DNA from: CAYNZV01 sp965217095
GTDB lineage: Bacteria; Latescibacterota; UBA2968; UBA8231
Assembly: GCA_965217095.1 (NCBI GenBank)
Contig: OZ244235.1
Span: 3,782,001 to 3,846,000, forward strand
Length of the DNA stretch: 64,000 nucleotides
Direction: 5' to 3'
Shown here: positions 61,157 through 64,000 of the stretch, piece by piece
How the letters are laid out: every line of letters begins with the position of its first letter
Numbering within the stretch: position 1 is the first letter of the stretch
The notes under the pieces: model-generated
The model's database searches: none
Told to the model about the DNA's origin: nothing
What the model saw: only the letters and a program-made list of their open reading frames with translations
Position numbers and translations under genes: made by a program

Positions 61157-62038
61157 TTATGGGACCGACGTTGAATCTTCAGCGAACTGATCATCCTGGG
61201 CCAGCCATTTGGAAAACCCCGCCATCTCGAAACATTCCATCAGACCTACCATGTCCCCTGTCAGTTCGGCGGTCGTACCCTTTTCCTGCAACTGCCGCAT
61301 CAGATCGCCAACGGTTTTCGCGACCGTCAGCAGCGCGCTGACCGGAAATATCACCAACTTGAAACCGAGGCGCTCCAACTCGGACGCCGGAATCAAGGGA
61401 GACTTGCCCATCTCCACGAAGTTGTAGAGGAGGGGCAGGTCGAAGGTGCGTGTAACCCGCTCCGCTTCTTCTGCCGAGCGCAGCGCTTCCACAAAGAGCA
61501 CATCCGCGCCGGCCTGGATGTACGCCTCGCAGCGGCGCATGGTGTCGTCCCAGCCGGTAACCGCCAGCGCGTCCGTGCGTACGATGATGGTGAAGTCGTC
61601 GTCGGTGCGGGCGTCGGTAGCAGCGCGGATCTTGCCCACCATCTCTTCCTGCGGAACCACACGCTTGTCGTCGAGGTGGCCGCAGCGCTTGGGGGATTCC
61701 TGATCTTCGATGTGGACAGCCGCCACTCCTGCATACTGGTACTCACGGATGGTACGCTGCACATTGAGGATACCACCGTAACCGGTGTCGGCATCGGCGA
61801 TAACCGGAAGACCGACCGCGCCAACCAGGTCGGTGGCACTGGCGACCATCTCGCTCATGGTGGCCAAGCCCAAATCGGGGTAACCCAGACGCGCAACGGA
61901 AGTTCCGGCGCCGGTCATGTAGACGGCCGGGAACCTGGCTTGCTCAATGATCCTGGCGGTGAGGCAATCGTAGGCACCCGGTGCCACAATGATGCCGGGC
62001 TGGCTCAACAGCTGGCGGAATCTGGTGGTTGCTTTCAT
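61157..62038 (-). CDS. Isocitrate lyase/PEP mutase-family protein
   Basis: The 293-residue protein begins RFRQLLSQPGIIVAPGAYDC and has YMTGAGTS, PVIADADTGYGG (metal-binding Asp residues), VAAVHIEDQ, and the active-site loop SPKRCGHLDDKRV in place of KKCGH. This is the 2-methylisocitrate lyase / carboxyPEP mutase / oxaloacetate hydrolase group. It would cleave or rearrange a C3-C6 dicarboxylic acid. ATG 62038 begins the conserved part; upstream in-frame ATGs lack support. It is the first gene of the operon with the MmsB-like dehydrogenase and sulfatase. The 206-bp region upstream has no clear gene apart from a short unplaced frame ending at 62082. Confidence 0.9.
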   Translation of the reverse strand: MKATTRFRQLLSQPGIIVAPGAYDCLTARIIEQARFPAVYMTGAGTSVARLGYPDLGLATMSEMVASATDLVGAVGLPVIADADTGYGGILNVQRTIREYQYAGVAAVHIEDQESPKRCGHLDDKRVVPQEEMVGKIRAATDARTDDDFTIIVRTDALAVTGWDDTMRRCEAYIQAGADVLFVEALRSAEEAERVTRTFDLPLLYNFVEMGKSPLIPASELERLGFKLVIFPVSALLTVAKTVGDLMRQLQEKGTTAELTGDMVGLMECFEMAGFSKWLAQDDQFAEDSTSVP

Positions 62039-62244
62039 AGTGCGATTGCAGCCTGTTGGATTTGGAGCGTAGTCCAACTCGTCAGATTGGGTGTTCCCCA
62101 AGCAGGATTTCGGGACCAATATAGAAGGATGCCGAAAGGACTCCAACCGCATAGGGCGGAAGTTTACGCACCTCTTCTCGGAGCGTATCTTCGTCCTGTT
62201 TTGTAATCACGGCAACCTGAAGACCATCCGAAAGGGCACGGGCG

Positions 62245-62679
62245 ATGGAAAGCGAAACGACCACCAAAGCCAACGTAAAAGAGGCGGTGCCGTTTTTCTC
62301 AGTTTCGAACATGGAAGAATCGCTGCGGTTTTACGTCGACGGTCTCGGCTTCGAGATGAAAGACAAATGGGTGGACGGTGGACAACTGCGTTGGTGCAGG
62401 CTTCGCAAGGGAAGCGTGAATCTGATGCTGCAGGAGTTCCCAACGGAAGGACACGATTCCTGGGTCCCTGAGGGCAAGGTGGGCGAGGGCGTCTCGATCT
62501 ACTTCATGTGTGAAGACGCCCTGGAGATCTACCGTGACATCAGATCGCGAGGAATCGAAACCTCGAAACCCACTGTCAGCAACGGGTGTTGGCACACGTG
62601 TCTCTCCGATACCGACGGGTATCGCGTCCATTTCGAGAGCAACACCGATGAACGTGAGGATTTGGAATACGCGGGATAG
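62245..62679 (+). CDS. VOC-superfamily (bleomycin-resistance-like) protein
   Basis: The 144-residue protein has VPFFSVSNMEESLRFYVDGL, then GFEMKDKW, as the first module. The second is GVSIYFMCEDALEIYRDIRS followed by CLSDTDGYRVHFESNTDERE. The fold is that of small VOC proteins that bind toxins or act as metal-dependent lyases. No sequence stronger than GGAAAGCGAAACG is found ahead of the ATG. It converges with the last PhyH gene. Confidence 0.83.
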   Translation: MESETTTKANVKEAVPFFSVSNMEESLRFYVDGLGFEMKDKWVDGGQLRWCRLRKGSVNLMLQEFPTEGHDSWVPEGKVGEGVSIYFMCEDALEIYRDIRSRGIETSKPTVSNGCWHTCLSDTDGYRVHFESNTDEREDLEYAG

Positions 62680-62722
62680 GAAGCGCCGGCACCTCTACTA
62701 CCCATCGAAGGCATGACCGCGT

Positions 62723-63598
62723 TTACCCGTCCCAGCGCTTGGGATCAATGGCCGGCGCGTCCGTTTTCATGCCCTTGGGTTTGTGGGACTGTTCCCACTG
62801 GAGGCCGGTCGTATTCGGACTCTGCAGAAAACGCCTGGCTTCCGGCCCGGCGGCGGCCACCAGGTCCGGGTCCCATTCCTCCATCGGATTGATCGGGCCC
62901 GCCCAGGCTGGGCGGTAGCCAAACTGCACGAGGGTCCGCTGGGAGGTTGCCCGGTTCGGATGGCTGCCGTGGAACAGGTTGATAGGAACTATCACTGCCG
63001 TCCCGGCTCCTGCACAAAGAGTGATCTCACCTGGATGCCACTTATAGCGCACGTACGGATTGGCCTCGGCGTGAAACGAGAGGTGCGATCGAGGCACCAG
63101 ACGAAACGGGGCTCGCTCAGGTGTGAGGTCGTCGAGATAATAGAGGACGCGAAGCAGGCGCGGCGAACTGCCCTCGTAACCAAAGATCGAAGAGCCGAAC
63201 GGTTGGCCGTCCGTATGCAATGAGATCGGCGGCGAACTCGACAGGGTGCGGGTGAAAAGTCCTTTGGTAAACACGATGTCGGTCCCCAAAAGAGCCTCCA
63301 GAAACTCGATTACGGGAGGGTGTGCGATCAGCTTCGCCACGCTCGGACTGCGCCACTGCGGTTCCAAGAAAAAGGTCTGCGCGTCGCTGTAATCTTTGGT
63401 TTGCATCGGCGCATCCGCCATCTCCGCTTTGATCTGCTCCATCAGCTGCGCATCGAGCACGTCGGGTAATACCGCGAAACCCTCGACTTCGAGATGGCGG
63501 ATTCGTTGTCCCAGCGTGAATCTGCTGAAATCGGTTTCGTCGACATTCATGAAATCGATCTCTTGCTCCGGATCGATGTGCACGTTGGTTGCTTCCAT
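62723..63598 (-). CDS. Phytanoyl-CoA dioxygenase (PhyH) family protein
   Basis: The 291-residue protein shows QRIRHLEVEGFAVLPDVLDA, the HxD motif ISLHTDGQPFG, LRVLYYLDDLTPERAPFRLV, PRSHLSFH, and the distal His in NLFHGSHPNRATSQR. This arrangement suits PhyH, although the spacing and the acidic N-terminus (DPEQEIDFMNVDETDFSRF) set it apart from the other copies. ATG 63598 follows GGAGAAGGTC; two earlier in-frame ATGs lack such a signal. It is divergent from the gamma-glutamyltransferase gene (63-bp gap), so a shared promoter region is likely. Confidence 0.87.
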   Translation of the reverse strand: MEATNVHIDPEQEIDFMNVDETDFSRFTLGQRIRHLEVEGFAVLPDVLDAQLMEQIKAEMADAPMQTKDYSDAQTFFLEPQWRSPSVAKLIAHPPVIEFLEALLGTDIVFTKGLFTRTLSSSPPISLHTDGQPFGSSIFGYEGSSPRLLRVLYYLDDLTPERAPFRLVPRSHLSFHAEANPYVRYKWHPGEITLCAGAGTAVIVPINLFHGSHPNRATSQRTLVQFGYRPAWAGPINPMEEWDPDLVAAAGPEARRFLQSPNTTGLQWEQSHKPKGMKTDAPAIDPKRWDG

Positions 63599-63661
63599 GA
63601 CCTTCTCCATGTATTGTAGGCGCACCTGAGCTATGCCGTGGTGCTGTCAAAGGGTACAACC

Positions 63662-64000
63662 ATGTCGTCACCCCATCAAATAACCTATCCCGCCTTCCGC
63701 CAGAACGTCATGGGATTAAACGGCGCCGTGACCTCCGGCCATCCGCTCGCTTCGCAGGCTGGCATCCGCATTCTTCAGGCCGGCGGCAATGCGGTGGACG
63801 CCACCATCGCCACGGCGGCGGCATTGGGAGTGGTTGAGCTGCCCAGCTCCGGTGTCGGCGGCGACGGTTTTATCATGCTCTACGACCGGCAATCCCGAAA
63901 GGTCCACGGGATCAATGGGACCGGGCCGGCGCCGGCAGCGGCTACTCGTGACTTTTATGTCGAGCGCGGCGGCATTCCGATGAAGGGCAGCCTGAGCGTG
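63662..64000 (+). CDS. Gamma-glutamyltransferase-family protein (3' partial)
   Basis: The frame is open from ATG 63662 to the end of the window (113 codons). GLNGAVTSGHPLASQAGIRI, LQAGGNAVDATIATAAALGV and ELPSSGVGGDGFIMLYD are the N-terminal signatures of the gamma-glutamyltranspeptidase Ntn-hydrolase family. The catalytic Thr of the small subunit lies beyond the window. No signal peptide is seen at this start, so an intracellular or acylase-like member (for example oxamate amidohydrolase-like) is as likely as a periplasmic glutathione hydrolase. Confidence 0.88.
   Translation, partial: MSSPHQITYPAFRQNVMGLNGAVTSGHPLASQAGIRILQAGGNAVDATIATAAALGVVELPSSGVGGDGFIMLYDRQSRKVHGINGTGPAPAAATRDFYVERGGIPMKGSLSV

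Noticed and set aside
62082..62312. Minus-strand frame ending at 62082 upstream of the PEP-mutase-family gene
   Set aside because: Overlaps the VOC gene start on the other strand and matches no family I know; no ribosome binding site.
1..64000. tRNA, rRNA and CRISPR arrays
   Set aside because: I looked for tRNA T-arm-like sequences, rRNA cores and regularly spaced repeats and found none that hold up.

Overview
The window is about 64 kb of moderately GC-rich bacterial chromosome with many paralogues and much gene decay. The secreted protein at the left edge ends in an FlgD-like/type IX-type sorting domain. Phytanoyl-CoA-dioxygenase (PhyH) genes (six), sulfatases, TIM-barrel 'hypothetical glycosyl hydrolases', Gfo/Idh/MocA oxidoreductases and sugar-phosphate isomerases are also enriched. 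This mix is typical of uncultured marine or sponge-associated lineages of the Latescibacterota/Poribacteria type. That placement is inference from gene content; no rRNA or other marker gene is present. I saw no tRNA, rRNA or CRISPR array.

Layout. 1-6 kb (+): end of a vanadium-haloperoxidase-like secreted protein, a small unknown gene paired with a PhyH dioxygenase, IS1595-family copy 1, a cupin, a nitrilase and an HpaI-type aldolase. 6-10.5 kb (-): a 545-aa glycosyl-hydrolase-like protein, PhyH and a ceramidase-like hydrolase. 10.7-16.7 kb (+): beta-propeller hydrolase, HEAT/CBM9-like lipoprotein, tyrosine phosphatase, and a sugar isomerase split by IS1595 copy 2 (inverted). 16.8-25.5 kb: PQQ-like propeller, YgjV-like membrane protein, GHL6-like protein, a frameshifted IS110 element with a strongly structured leader, and a frameshifted membrane glycosyltransferase. 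25.6-31.4 kb: second 545-aa paralogue with a decayed fragment beside it, histidine phosphatase, second beta-propeller, a 164-bp MITE, and an intact isomerase. 31.4-35.7 kb (-): MBL-fold protein and a DUF1538 membrane protein followed by a chain containing three PII-like units. 35.7-46.8 kb: broken PhyH, Gfo/Idh/MocA, NatAB-like ABC transporter, serine hydrolase, and broken iolD, luciferase-like and membrane genes. 46.8-54.8 kb: polysaccharide deacetylase, two amidohydrolases, sialidase-like propeller, broken sulfatase, VOC, PhyH, GNAT. 54.8-64 kb: VOC, HigBA, decayed PagL-like gene, methyltransferase, a second PhyH/small-protein pair, VapBC, intact sulfatase with a hydroxyacid dehydrogenase and a PEP-mutase-family lyase, VOC, PhyH, and the start of a gamma-glutamyltransferase.

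How it fits together. Most intact genes look catabolic: they would remove sulfate, acyl, amide or glycosyl groups and then oxidise or cleave small acids and sugars (HpaI aldolase, MmsB-like dehydrogenase, PEP-mutase/isocitrate-lyase-family enzyme, isomerases, Gfo/Idh/MocA). At least a dozen genes carry frameshifts, nonsense codons, IS insertions or truncations, often next to an intact paralogue. This points to repeated duplication followed by loss. Toxin-antitoxin pairs and IS elements are scattered between the modules.

Most notable observations: (1) a two-gene module (about 120-aa unknown protein plus PhyH dioxygenase) found twice with opposite gene order; (2) a single polypeptide with three PII-like units encoded directly after a DUF1538 membrane protein; (3) a candidate bridge-RNA-like structured leader in the IS110 element; (4) a VapC toxin lacking one catalytic aspartate.
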